NCBI GenBank assembly: GCA_022605425.2
Contig: CM061252.1
Coordinates: forward strand, 62,001-126,000
DNA from: Hamiltosporidium tvaerminnensis
Taxonomy: Eukaryota > Microsporidia > Dubosqiidae
Reading direction: 5' to 3'
DNA length: 64,000 bases
Each line of letters begins with the position of its first letter. The first letter of the stretch is position 1. The notes below the pieces were generated by a model. It did not search any database and was not told the DNA's origin. It saw only the letters and a list, made by a program, of their open reading frames with translations. Below are positions 1 to 10,283 of the stretch, in pieces. The position numbers were made by a program, and so were the translations under genes.

Positions 1-1714
1 ATGTGAAACCACAGCTGAATTTGTCGATGATTTCCATTTAAATACATGGAATTCAGGCGAGGTTTCTACTTTGAAAATAAGTGCGTTTGTGAGAAGCAAA
101 AAAAATAATTTAACCAGCCAGAAAAGTCAAGTAGCAAGAATATAACTGTTGATGTAATATTGAAAAATCCATGTAGAGTCTATCTAAGTCTATTTAATAA
201 CCAGAAGGGGAGTCAATGAGAATAGGGCTGGTCAAGATGACCTAAGGGGGACTTTTTCCCTTGAATAAAGTTTAAGAAAAATAAATTAACCAATTATGAG
301 CAATTGCTTCATCTATTAAATGAGTTCTGTATATATTTAGATGCAAATCTTTGGAATTTAGGTATCCTAAGGGATACCCAAAGAATGTTGAAGGGGCAGT
401 ATCTATGTATAACTCAGAAAAGCGCTAAAAAATTTAAAAATTATAACTTTGTAACTTTTCTATAAAAATTTATATTCACATACTAGGTTGACTTTTTTAA
501 AAGAATGAGATATTTGTTAAATAAATTAGGCGGTTAAGTAGACATTGTTACCCGTGATTTTTTATAAATTTAAAGTTATAATTTATAATCTTAGTATTAA
601 ATCATTAAAAATAGAATTAATACAATTAAAAAATCAGCTAATGTTCCTTAAAAATACATATTCTACTAAAAAAATATTTTGTGATAAATTTGATGTTTAC
701 GGTTGCACGTAAAATATTGTTCGTATTAATTTAAATTTAAGATATAAAACTTTAGAAATAGAATTACAATATAATTAATATTACTATAAAAAGCAAAAGC
801 TTTTATTTTTTACTTTAATTTATATAGTTTGCAAGCAAAATTTTCAATTCATTAAAACTAATAGCTTTATAAATCCGATCTTCTAATAGCCTCTTTAAAC
901 ATTTAAGAACCTAGTTATCTGCATATAGAAATTATATTTTATTCAAACCAGAGAGGTAAAAATTATATGATAAATAGAATATGAAACTTTAAGAATCCTA
1001 TATATTCATTATTTTCCAGATATTATGTAAGATTTTTTAAATGTACAATTTGAACAATTATATATATTTTTTTCTCAGTATAAATAAAATTATGAATTAA
1101 GTGAAAGTACAATTCATAAAAAACATTATTAATTTATTTTTTATAGAAATTAAATAACAGCTAATTTATAGCAAACTAAATTCTTAAATGACTAAGTTAA
1201 AATAAAAAAGGAATATTTATGTTATATAATTGTTGCGATTACAAATACTATGATTGAAAATTGTTAGCACATGTTACTAGATTTATCTTTCTAATTACAA
1301 TATTGTAAAATTAATTTGAGAATATTAATGATACAAATTAAAAGCTTTAAATTATCCCTAACTTGAAATTTTAAAGTATTTTTTTTGGTTTTTCATACCT
1401 GAAATGTTCTATTAAAAGTACTTTTAAAAATAACAAATATATTATCAACATTCATTTCAATATTTCGAAATTGTAAACACAAAGAAATATACTTTTTTCA
1501 CTTTGGTCTTTAAACTTACTTTATAATTTTTTAAAAATATCATTATACTGGTTTTATATACTCGTGTTATAAGCTACTTCTAATCAGTTATAATATGTTA
1601 ATACATTTGTATCAATTCTAAATATTGTTATGTAAATTTTTTAAGGCGTAAAATATATGGAAATAATTTGAATTGATATTAACTAAATTAAAATTGCAAT
1701 AAATAAAGATTTAT
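1..1714. other. AT-rich intergenic stretch, no gene seen
   Basis: No credible coding region, RNA gene or clear repeat is visible. The first 120 bases contain a short phrase (around 45-85) that loosely resembles part of the decayed dispersed repeat near 16.85-16.95 kb, but the match is too weak to annotate. Confidence 0.5.
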
Positions 1715-3454
1715 TTAAGATTTTTTTGATTTTCCAAGTAAACAGAACGAAAAGAAAATAGAGAAACAACCGAGTATTTCTGTACAGTGTATGATATCTA
1801 TCGATCTAAATAACTGTATTATAACTACAGTGGGTTGAAAAAATATACCACTTACTTGTGCAAACACTGGTGATTTGTAAGATATAAGCAATAAATATAT
1901 AGTATTTTGACAAAGTGACAGTATATTCGCTGCAAATATATGAAATATTTGTCTGCCTTGTGTTGGAATACTTATTTCATCAATAGATTTTAAATTTACT
2001 AGTAAAAGAAAGGGCCAGTAAAATAGAAGTGTAAATAGACCAGTCAGGCCCATATAATATTTCATATAAATGAGTTTTCTGTTTAGATTTTCTTTTTCTA
2101 TATTTATTATATTTGAATTTGGTTTTACGATTTGGTTTTCTTTATTACTTTTATTTGTGACAATGTTAGTATTTAATGGTATTTCTGTTGGAATATATAT
2201 TTGGTTACTTATGTGTAATTTGGTATCAATTTGATTTTCATTTACCTTCTCATTCAGACAGTGTAATTCATTGGTTATATTTGATTCAATCGGTAGAAAA
2301 TCTTGTATTTCTAATGAAATTGGTTTAAATTTGAACGAATTATTTTCTAAATTCGTTTTAAAGTCAATTTTACTGTCTTTTGATATTCCATGTTTTATAT
2401 TCTTTTTTATTTCTGGATTTGCCTCAGAACTTATCATATATTTCACTTCTGTCATTTTTAAATCCTTCTTATTTTGTTCTACACTGCTTTCTAGAATATC
2501 ATTAGAAATCAAAAAATGTTCTTCTGTCACATCACAACCGTTATTTGTTTTTTCTAGATTTTTTTCTGAATTATCCAATGAACTGATAATACAAGTTTTC
2601 ATTCTAAGATCTTTAATATTCTTTCCGCTTTCTAGATTTATGTCTTTATTTTTTTTCGAGTTGACAATAAAATCTCTTGTTCTAAGATCTTTTTTATTTC
2701 CAATTTCTAAGTTGCATTCTTTGTTTTCGTCGGAGTTAAGAGCGAAATCTTTAGTTCCGGTATTTTCCTTTTTATCCTTTATTTCATAATCATTTCCTAT
2801 TTCTAATTCTTTCTGTAATTCGTTATTAGAGTTTTCATAAAAATCAATCTCTTTTTGTCTCAAATTATTATTCTTGATTTTTTTAACCTTTTCTGGTATT
2901 TCGATACAAATTTTTAACAATACTGTATACAATCCAGAGAACACAGCTGCTAAAAAACATATTATAGCCCACACATAGTGTTTTCTACAACTCACATCAT
3001 CAAGAACAATAACGACCAATCCAGCCAAGCACAACACCATACTAAAGACACCTTTACGGCTTATTTTTTCGATATTAAAAATCAACGAAAACACGTGAGA
3101 AAACAAAACACTCGATCCATAAATAGAAACAATATACGCATCTCTTAGACATTTCATAGAATAGAACTTAGGAATATGACACAGATTATAAAAAATACTC
3201 AGTACCACAACACGCACCATAAACGTTCTTCGTCCCACACCTGTATCTTTCTCCATCTTCTCAAAATACTTCAATCTATACTTCACCATATCTTTCAGTA
3301 TAATTAAACACCCACTCGAATGTGTCAAATACATAGTTAGAATAGGAGATATATGCTGTATACTACTACATGTGTACATTATCTTTGCATTGTAATATGC
3401 TAATGATTCTAGTACTACACGTACTAGTATTATTATCAGTTCTTTGCCATCCAT
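1715..3454 (-). CDS. DMT-superfamily (SLC35/EamA-like) membrane transporter with long hydrophilic insert
   Basis: This is a predicted multi-pass membrane protein of 579 residues. The N-terminal 190 or so residues hold several hydrophobic helices, including a region starting VFSMVLCLAGLVVIVLDD and another around CFLAAVFSGLYTVLLK. The C-terminal 115 residues hold more helices, including YYMGLTGLFTLLFYWPFLLL and a segment with SYKSPVFAQVSG. That arrangement fits the drug/metabolite transporter superfamily, closest in feel to SLC35F-type carriers; the substrate cannot be deduced. Between the halves lies a charged, Asn/Lys/Glu-rich insert of about 270 residues. It contains degenerate repeats of about 26 residues (three in a row around the DFALNS, DFIVNS and CIISS phrases). 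I start at the first ATG (MDGKEL); an extension six codons upstream would need a TTG start. Family call is good, subfamily uncertain. Confidence 0.75.
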   Translation of the reverse strand: MDGKELIIILVRVVLESLAYYNAKIMYTCSSIQHISPILTMYLTHSSGCLIILKDMVKYRLKYFEKMEKDTGVGRRTFMVRVVVLSIFYNLCHIPKFYSMKCLRDAYIVSIYGSSVLFSHVFSLIFNIEKISRKGVFSMVLCLAGLVVIVLDDVSCRKHYVWAIICFLAAVFSGLYTVLLKICIEIPEKVKKIKNNNLRQKEIDFYENSNNELQKELEIGNDYEIKDKKENTGTKDFALNSDENKECNLEIGNKKDLRTRDFIVNSKKNKDINLESGKNIKDLRMKTCIISSLDNSEKNLEKTNNGCDVTEEHFLISNDILESSVEQNKKDLKMTEVKYMISSEANPEIKKNIKHGISKDSKIDFKTNLENNSFKFKPISLEIQDFLPIESNITNELHCLNEKVNENQIDTKLHISNQIYIPTEIPLNTNIVTNKSNKENQIVKPNSNIINIEKENLNRKLIYMKYYMGLTGLFTLLFYWPFLLLVNLKSIDEISIPTQGRQIFHIFAANILSLCQNTIYLLLISYKSPVFAQVSGIFFQPTVVIIQLFRSIDIIHCTEILGCFSIFFSFCLLGKSKKS

Positions 3455-3668
3455 TCTTCTCAACTTTTGCAATCATAAAAGATATGAAAGTACCAATCAA
3501 CTCCTTTTCATTATCTTCTCCTATTTCAATAATTATATAGATTTCTAAAAAAATAAATAGTTTTAATTTTAAATAATATTTGATATTTAATTTAATTAAT
3601 CTCCTTTTTAAGTAATTTATTTAAATGAGTTATTTATATGTCTTTTAAAGTATAATCTTGATTAAGAA

Positions 3669-4165
3669 ATGGGGTGTTAGACATGAGTAGTATAAATAAA
3701 AGGGTGTTAGATATAATAGTATAAATAAAAGGGTTTCAACTTCAACTATGATATCAAAGGGGTGTTAGATATAGCTGTTATAATAAAAGGGTGTTACACA
3801 TATGTAGGTCAAATAAAAGGGTTTCAACTTCAACTATGATATCAAAGGGGTGTTAGATATAGCTGTTATAATAAAAGGGTGTTACACATATGTAGTATAA
3901 ATAAAAGGGTGTTAACTTTAGCTATAATATCAAAGGGTGTTAGAACTAAGTAGTATAAATAAAAGGGTGTTACACATATGTAGGCTAAATAAAAGGGTGT
4001 TAACTTCAACTATCATATCAAAGGGTGTTAGATATAACTATTATAATAAAAGGGTCTTGTTTATAGGTACTAATACTTTACACCCTCTTATCAACACACC
4101 CATTATAATAACACCCTCCAACATACTAATATCTAAAACCAATATCACTAACACCCCCACGTCCC
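3669..4165. repeat. GGGTGTTA minisatellite upstream of eL8
   Basis: About a dozen copies of AAAAGGGTGTTA or a close variant (some AAAGGGTTTCAA or GGGGTGTTA) occur every 25-40 bp, separated by short AT-rich linkers such as GATATAGCTGTTATAAT. A higher-order unit of about 88 bp is duplicated (compare the copies starting near 3727 and 3815). Near the gene the motif appears in the opposite sense as AACACCC (4080-4160). An open frame runs through the array into eL8 but is repeat-derived. The same motif fills the Prp3 gene and the Prp3-uL30 gap. Confidence 0.9.
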
Positions 4166-4200
4166 TTCTCCTCTTTCCCTTATTTTTTAAATTTCTCAAA

Positions 4201-4205
4201 CCCCC
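4201..4205 (+). promoter_or_regulatory. C-run (CCC-like) motif before the eL8 start
   Basis: Five C residues sit 7 bp upstream of the ATG at 4213. C-rich motifs just before the start codon are known in microsporidia, especially at highly expressed genes. The same arrangement occurs here at uL30, H2A and ubiquitin. Confidence 0.6.
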
Positions 4206-4212
4206 TCGTTCG

Positions 4213-4860
4213 ATGCCAAAAGTAAAATTAATAAAAGAAACAAAAAAAGAAGAAACCGATCCACAAACACTAACTCACCGTTCACAAAGAAAAGAACTAG
4301 AACAACTAGTATCCACCCGTAAAATACTACTCATGAACCGTATGAGAGTACCACCTGCAATAAACCAATTCTCCACATTTCTGGACCCAGACACTTTTTC
4401 CGAAATTCTTTCCCTTTTTAAAAAATACCGTCCTGAAACCCAAAAAGAGAAAAGCGACCGTTTATCCAACAAAGACTGGAAAAAACAACCAAAACCCATT
4501 TTAGTCAAATGCGGTATCAAACACGTCACACAACTCATCGAAAACAAAAAAGCCAAATTTGTTCTCATTGCCTGTGATGTAGACCCCCTAGAAATTGTCA
4601 TTCATTTACCTACCCTCTGTAAGAAAATGAATATTCCTTATGCAATAGTTAAAGGAAAAGAACTCTTAGGATCAGTTGTAAACCAAAAAAACGCCACCTC
4701 TCTCCTCCTCTGTGATGTCAGACCAGAAGATACCAAAACACTTAATAAATTTATTGAAAAATCTAATAATATGTTTAGTAACCGATATGAAGATATAATG
4801 AAGAAGTGGGGAAGTGTAGGAGGTGTAGAAGAAAAGGAGGAAGTAGTGGTGGTTGAATAG
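4213..4860 (+). CDS. RPL8: 60S ribosomal protein eL8 (L7Ae family; L7A/L8)
   Basis: This is a structural protein of the large ribosomal subunit that binds rRNA through an L7Ae/L30e fold. Diagnostic phrases include RVPPAINQFS in the N-terminal part, then KYRPET, and in the L7Ae core KCGIKHVTQLIENKKAKFV, IACDVDPLEIVIHLPTLCKK and PYAIVKGKELLG. It ends with a basic/tryptophan stretch (RYEDIMKKWG), like the eukaryotic protein. At 215 residues it is shorter than animal or yeast eL8 (about 255), typical of microsporidian reduction. I choose the ATG at 4213 (MPKVKLIKET) because it follows a C-run. The open frame continues upstream to 3937, but that part is minisatellite and has no eL8 similarity. Confidence 0.95.
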   Translation: MPKVKLIKETKKEETDPQTLTHRSQRKELEQLVSTRKILLMNRMRVPPAINQFSTFLDPDTFSEILSLFKKYRPETQKEKSDRLSNKDWKKQPKPILVKCGIKHVTQLIENKKAKFVLIACDVDPLEIVIHLPTLCKKMNIPYAIVKGKELLGSVVNQKNATSLLLCDVRPEDTKTLNKFIEKSNNMFSNRYEDIMKKWGSVGGVEEKEEVVVVE

Positions 4861-6291
4861 AAGGATGATTTGTTAGTAATGAGATAGTTAGAGGGATTGG
4901 AAGGAAGTAATACTTACTAAGAATAAGGGATAGTAGTCTTAGTAATATTAAGTAGTAAGTTGGGGTTTAGGGTTATTAAAAGGATTTTATTTATTTTAGT
5001 GTATTAACACCCTATTGTTATATAGTGTAGTTGTTAACACTCTTTTATTTATATTTAACAATGTTTTTACTTTTTTTTTATTTTTTTAATAAGTCTATCC
5101 TTTGTTACTGATTTGTATCTAACATCTCTTTGTCATTAAAGTTCTTCTTATATTTAAAAGTAAGAAATGTATATTTCCTGTTTATACTCATATGTAGAGT
5201 TTACCATATAAGGAGTTGATTTTCTAATACCAATCTATACTAAAATAACAATAAATCAAAAAAAAAATTATAAAAAAAATCGGTGATAAAAAAGCAAAAA
5301 TTAAAAAAAAGAGTTTAAAAGATAAAAAAAAATCTTTAATTTTTATTTTCTTTAGTCTGTTTTTAGAAATAAATTTTGAAATATTTAGATATTTTTAATT
5401 ATAGACTCATAGATCAAATTGAAGTCTCTATGTAGCGATTTGGTGTCTTTCTTTATAAAAAGCAATTATTTTGTTTTTTCGTGCCAATTAATTTTACTAA
5501 AATATCTTTGAATAAGTACCACGTAAAATGATTTAAATGTGATAAGAAGGTAATGAACATCAGCATCTTTGACTATTCTTGAAATATATAAATTTCTTTA
5601 TATTTTATATCAACTCTTTCTGAATTAAAAATAGTTGTGACTTGCGGTTCAATGTTACTATAAATTGATATACAATTTGTTTTTTTAATAAATTCTAAAT
5701 TATTTTTAATAGGTATTTCCTCTTTTAATATTTTGGTTAATTTTTTTCAATTCTGTTGTATTAACAACGTAAGGAAATTTACTTACCCATGCGCTCTCTA
5801 AATGCCTGCATTGGGAAATTGTTTATTGGTTTACTCTATGAAGTATTGTATTCAAATATAATTAGATTGAGAATTTACATATTTATTTTGACACTAGATA
5901 ATGCTCTCGAAATTTTACTGACTATCATTTAATTACCTTTTTCTACTTTCCCTGGGTAAAGGAATATCTTAGCCTTTCGTCTTAAAAATCTACTGTCATG
6001 TAAACTTAGAAATTCTGTAAAAAGAATCGTTGAATTCTCTACTTCTATTAATTTGTAGAATATTCGGCGTGCCTTCATGCTTAAAATATACTTTAAGGCA
6101 TATATGGGTTTTCTTCTGTTTTATTTTTAATGCAAATAAAAAAAGAAATTTTGAATGGACACCTAAAATGTTTAAAATCCATCCATTTTGTTATTTTTAT
6201 TAGCGTAATTTCTAAAACCAAAAAAATCTATTCTCACGATATGTCATGGTTGTTGTGATATTATGAGTTTAATTTGTGAGATTGTAATTAA
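4861..6291. other. Intergenic, with possible decayed coding remnant on the minus strand
   Basis: Just downstream of eL8 are a few more AACACCC/AACACTC copies (5000-5045). Between about 5300 and 5960 the minus strand gives fragmentary peptides broken by stops and shifts, including RRKAKIFLYPGK, ISRALSSVKIN, KPINNFPMQAFRERMGK and KDADVHYLLITFKSFYVV. They look like remains of a protein-coding element or gene. I do not recognise the family. Confidence 0.35.
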
Positions 6292-8454
6292 TGTCACGGG
6301 CCAATAAACCCCCCATGTCCAATAGAATCCCTTTATTTCCTATACATTTTTAATCTTGATAACACCCTTTACTTATTCATATAGCCTTTTAATTTCTATA
6401 TCGTTATAACACATTTATTCCCTTTATTCGTATATACGTTCTTATTTTAGTTTTCTTACCAATATTTCTTATCCATCCTTTTTTAACATTTCTTTTGTAT
6501 AAGCAAATAGGATGTGTTAATTATGAATAAAATATCCCATAAAATTTATATTTTTCTTTTCAGTTCTTTTTTTGCTTTTTTCGGTTTTTTGCATTTTTAG
6601 TATTTGTAAGGCAAATTTTTGCTGTATAATTTGATACAGACACTAAACAACATAAAATTGTATATAAATTTATTTAAAGCTTTCATATTATTTGTTTTTT
6701 TTCTAAGTATTCGGTTTATATGTATATAAAAACATAATGTAACCAAAATGCCAAAGATTGTAAGTTGTAAAAATAGGCAAGAAAAAAAAATTCTTACTGC
6801 CTATTTAAAAACCGGCCAGTATCTAACTGCGTATTCCAAAGAAGAAAAGATTTTTTCAGGCATAACATTTTACTTTGCTCGGAGATGACATTTGTTTTAA
6901 AAGATACGATCATCTAATAAGAGCCGTTTTTGGATTTGAAACTGCCGTGATATAACAAATTATTTAAACAGAGCATGTTGTTGCACACATCGGAGTAAAT
7001 AAAATTATGGCTTTGATTGCACAAAAATACTATGGAATTCCCAAGGAATATATAAAAGAGTATGTAAAAGAGTATGAAGCATATATTCGATTCAATTCTC
7101 TGAAAAAAAATCAGCCAATATATATAAATCATATTACCAAAAAATATGATCTCTATTTATGATGGATTGTGTAGATCTAAGGAGATAAATGATCAAAATG
7201 ATCAATATAGCTGGATTATTAATGTAATCGACACACGCACAAAACATCTCTGGTGCTTTAAGCTGATTAATAAAACTTCGAAATTAGTAAGAGATGCATT
7301 AAAATTTTTATTTGACAACCTTGGTGTCCCGGTGGCAATACAATCCGATAACGGTCGAGAGTTTAAAAATACACTACTTGAAGCCTTTTCAACAGACCAT
7401 AACATCAAAATTATACTTGAAAGACCCCGCAATCCAAAGGCGCAAGGTGAAGTGAAACGTGTAAATCGAACCATAAAAATATGGCTAGCGAAGAAATTAC
7501 AGCAAACAGGGTGAAGAATGTGGATTTAACATCTTAATAATGTTGTTTGTGCATATAACAGAACAATACATAGTGCACAAACAAATCTCCAATTATGCTT
7601 TTCTTCGGACAACCGGGTTTTAATAGTCAACTTTCTAGAAGCATAATAGATGAAAAGGAAGCTAGTATTATAATGCCTTCTATTGATATAGATCCTGATA
7701 TAGTTTTAGTCGAAGAAAATGCAGCGGATACACAATGGATCCTGGAAATCGCCTCGTATGTACATGAATAATTTACTGAAACGGTAACCACTACAACCAC
7801 TATAATACCTGATGATCTCGGAAGCGATAGTAAGATTCGTTCGGATGTGGCTAAGCATTTTAAAAAGCATAGAGAAAGAATTATAGAAAGCAACAATCAA
7901 ATGAATTCAAGAAATATTTGTCTATTGGAGATCAAGTTTTGATAAAAAAAAAACTTAGATATGAATACTAAAACGAAAAGAGCGCCTTCTGACTCTTTTT
8001 ACGATAATTCGGTTTTTACAGTTACCGCTATTTTGATGAACAACATGAATGAAGTAAAAAACAATGATGGTGACACAAAAACAGTTTTTAGAAGCGTAAT
8101 AAAACGTATCTAATTTAATTTACTTTGCAATTATTGTAGGCATTTTTTATTATTTAATTATTATCATTAAGTTTTCTTTTTAATCTAGCAAAACATGATA
8201 TACTTTTTTTGGCGCGAAATTCAAGTCCAAAACCATGTAAGCCTTTTTTAAATAGACCCCTATTAAATTTAGAGAAAAAATCACCTACTTTTTAAAATAT
8301 ATGACCTTTAGCTAAAATATATGAAAATAAAGGGGGTTCTATAAATCCTTAGAAAATAACAGAGGTGCTATAAATCATTAAAAAATAAAGAGGGGGGGTA
8401 TTTGGAAATAACCGGGGTTCTATTGGACATGGGAGTGTTTATTGGGCCGTGACA
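6292..8454 (+). mobile_element. Ginger-like DNA transposon with retroviral-type integrase, decayed
   Basis: A unit of about 2.16 kb is bounded by imperfect terminal inverted repeats of about 50 bp (6292-6340 and 8404-8454) that begin TGTCACGG and end CCGTGACA, so the element has TG...CA termini like retroviral integrase substrates. Subterminal repeats are present at both ends, for example the G-rich direct repeats between 8320 and 8420 (AAATAAAGGGGG, TAACAGAGG, AAATAAAGAGG). Inside is a broken integrase gene and no LTRs or reverse transcriptase. A transposon with TIRs plus an rve-type integrase is the definition of the Ginger group. No convincing target-site duplication remains. The name is inference from structure and the integrase core. 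Confidence 0.75.
6749..8113 (+). pseudogene. Broken rve-family integrase/transposase of the Ginger-like element
   Basis: The reading frame starts plausibly at 6749 (MPKIVSCKNRQEKK) but is split by several frameshifts and stops. Around 6990-7140 a zinc-binding integrase N-terminus is recognisable (AHIGVNKIMALIAQKYYGIP), although the expected downstream Cys pair now reads YEAYIR. The catalytic core is open from 7146 to 7514: NVIDTRTKHLWCFKL, IQSDNGREFKN and NPKAQGEVKRVNR. Counting from the Asp of SDNGREF, the residue at the D-35-E position is Lys (GEVK), where Glu is expected; the codon AAA is one transition from GAA. Downstream fragments (HRERIIESNNQMN; SFYDNSVFTVTAILMNN) resemble an integrase C-terminal region. 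The gene is dead. Confidence 0.8.
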
Positions 8455-9000
8455 TTTATTAACCTTTAGTTCTCTTTTTAAAAATAAATTCTTTTTTTCT
8501 TGAAAAGATAAGTAGAAGACACATTATTTCTATTCGCTAGGTATTGTTTTATCAGTTTTATTTCTAAAATAGTTAAAAATCTCTGGTGATTCTATTCTTG
8601 CTTAAATTTCCTTTAAAACCCTTATTTTAAAAAGAAAATATTAAACTTACTATTGAAAGTGCAGCAATAGATAAATAGAATCAAGATTTTAAAAGCATAA
8701 AAAAAAATATTTTTTGGTTCCTTTTATGAGTAAACTCCCACATATGGGTTCACAAATTTAAAATTAAATTATTAAATTTTAATTTATTTATATCCACTAT
8801 AAAATTCTAATAAGTGTGATGTAGTGGGTACAGAAAGGTTTAATATATTTTAGAAGTTTTAAAGAAAATAAAATTAATTTATATTTGTTTTTTAAATACG
8901 AAACAGATTTATTTCAATAATAATTCTGATTTGAGATTCGTTTATTTTGATAGAATCTGTTATTTATTAGTTGTGTTTTTAAAGAAGCCTTGATTATAAT
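8455..9000. other. AT-rich intergenic stretch
   Basis: No gene, RNA or repeat is supported here. Confidence 0.5.
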
Positions 9001-9076
9001 ATACCTTGTTACTATCCTATAACACATCCTACTCCTATATAACTAACACCCTCTACTCCTATATAACTAACACCCC

Positions 9077-10279
9077 CTACTCCTTTAATATACCAACACC
9101 CCTCTCTATTTCCTTAATCACTGACTTTATAAAAAAATATTCTTTTAAATTCTCAATTCCTTTAAAATACTTTATTTCTTTATATTCCGTATAAATATAA
9201 CAGTTATAAGAAAACCATAAAATATTAAATTTTAATTTTTTAAAATATTTTATATTTTCATTTATTTTTTTAGTTTGAAAAATATTTAAAATAAAAGAAT
9301 TATAGGTTATTGATCTACCTTTTCTTATATATGAGGTGTTATAATTAAGAGGAGATATAAATATAATAACACCTATGTTAGTATTAGTAAGAGGGTGTGG
9401 TGTATTGTTAAAGGGGTGTAATGTATTAGTACTGTTATTAAGAGGGTTTTGTTCATAAGTACTGTTACTAGCACCCTTATAATTATCTATACTGGCATTA
9501 ACACCCTGTTGTTTATATATACTGGCATTAACACCCTGTTGTTTATCTATACTGTTACTAGCACCCTTATAATTATATATACTGTTAGTAACACCCTGTT
9601 GTTTATCTATACTGTTAGTAGCACCCTTATAACTATGTATACTGGCATTAAGACCCTGTTGTTTATCTATACTCTTACTAGCACCCTTATAATTATATAT
9701 ACTGTTAGTAACACCCTGTTGTTTATCTATACTGTTACTAGCACCCTTATAATTATATATACTGGCATTAACACCTTGTTGTTTATATATACTGTTACTA
9801 GCGCCTTTATAATTATATATACTGTTAGTAACACCCTGTTGTTTATCTATACTGTTACTAGCACCCTTATAATTATATATACTGTCAATAACACCCTGTT
9901 GTTTATCTATACTGTTAGTAGCACCCTTATAATTATATATACTGTCAATAACACCCTCTCCCTCCCTACCGTCAATAACACCCCTTACCATATCCTCATC
10001 CTCATTCCCTATAACACCCCCCTTATTTCCATATAAAAGCTCATTTTCTTTTTTCTGTTGTATTTTTAAAAATTTAATTTTTTGTTTTTCCTTTTTAATT
10101 TCTTGTTTTCTTTGAAATTTAATTTCTTTTTTCTTGTAAAATAAATCTTTAGATTTCTTTATATAAGTGATATTCCACCATTCTTGTTGTGGTGTGTCGT
10201 TTAATATATCTAGTGATAGGTTTATGTTTATATTGTTTTGTATACATAGTTCTTCTATTTTTTGTATTAAGATATCCAT
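9077..10279 (-). CDS. PRP3: Prp3-like U4/U6 snRNP splicing factor interrupted by an in-frame minisatellite
   Basis: The 400-residue product has the two ends of Prp3. Near the N-terminus is QQEWWN, followed by a Lys/Glu/Arg-rich helix (FYKKKEIKFQRKQEIKK), matching the xEWWD plus VYLTKKEQKKLRR-type region of Prp3. The last 100 residues fit the Prp3 C-terminal domain (DUF1115): KYFKKLKFNILWFSYNCYIY corresponds to the KxFKRLMLxRIxW...CVLVWEG stretch, and EIKYFKGIENLKEYF to the MKFKQCPTENMAREHF stretch of the human protein as I recall it. Between them, residues about 105-290 are a 20-residue repeat (consensus GASNSIDKQQGVTNSIYNYK, about nine copies, 60 bp each), made of two 30-bp halves that are the same AACACCC minisatellite seen outside genes. 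Prp3 would act in the tri-snRNP in the nucleus. The assignment is by eye; the repeat is unmistakable. Confidence 0.65.
   Translation of the reverse strand: MDILIQKIEELCIQNNININLSLDILNDTPQQEWWNITYIKKSKDLFYKKKEIKFQRKQEIKKEKQKIKFLKIQQKKENELLYGNKGGVIGNEDEDMVRGVIDGREGEGVIDSIYNYKGATNSIDKQQGVIDSIYNYKGASNSIDKQQGVTNSIYNYKGASNSIYKQQGVNASIYNYKGASNSIDKQQGVTNSIYNYKGASKSIDKQQGLNASIHSYKGATNSIDKQQGVTNSIYNYKGASNSIDKQQGVNASIYKQQGVNASIDNYKGASNSTYEQNPLNNSTNTLHPFNNTPHPLTNTNIGVIIFISPLNYNTSYIRKGRSITYNSFILNIFQTKKINENIKYFKKLKFNILWFSYNCYIYTEYKEIKYFKGIENLKEYFFIKSVIKEIERGVGILKE
9421..9965. repeat. 60-bp coding minisatellite (AACACCC type) inside Prp3
   Basis: About nine tandem 60-bp units line up almost perfectly, each made of two 30-bp halves that share the spacing motif ACTGTTA followed by AACACCC or AGCACCC. 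Because 30 and 60 are multiples of three, the Prp3 frame stays open; the opposite strand is open too, which is an artefact. More AACACCC copies without a strict 60-bp period flank the array at 9010-9110 and 9345-9420. Confidence 0.95.
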
Positions 10280-10280
10280 A

Positions 10281-10283
10281 GGG
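10281..10283 (-). promoter_or_regulatory. Short C-run immediately before the Prp3 start
   Basis: On the coding strand CCC lies one base before the ATG at 10279. It is shorter than the C-runs at eL8, uL30 and H2A, and could simply be part of the adjacent AACACCC minisatellite. Confidence 0.3.

Noticed and set aside
2271-2789. 172-codon open frame on the + strand
   Set aside because: It is the antisense of the low-complexity insert of the transporter gene and is Phe/Ser-rich without domain features.
3937-4212. N-terminal extension of eL8 in the same open frame
   Set aside because: It is translated minisatellite, has no similarity to eL8, and the ATG at 4213 follows a C-run and gives the expected N-terminus.
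4960-4980. GGGGTTTAGGGTTATT as telomeric repeat
   Set aside because: A single short occurrence inside the window, without tandem repetition.
9421-9965. Regular 60-bp repeats as a CRISPR-like array
   Set aside because: Repeats are contiguous with no unique spacers, lie in a eukaryotic coding frame, and no cas genes are present.
9449-10036. 195-codon open frame on the + strand
   Set aside because: It is the antisense of the Prp3 minisatellite; a 60-bp period keeps several frames open by chance.
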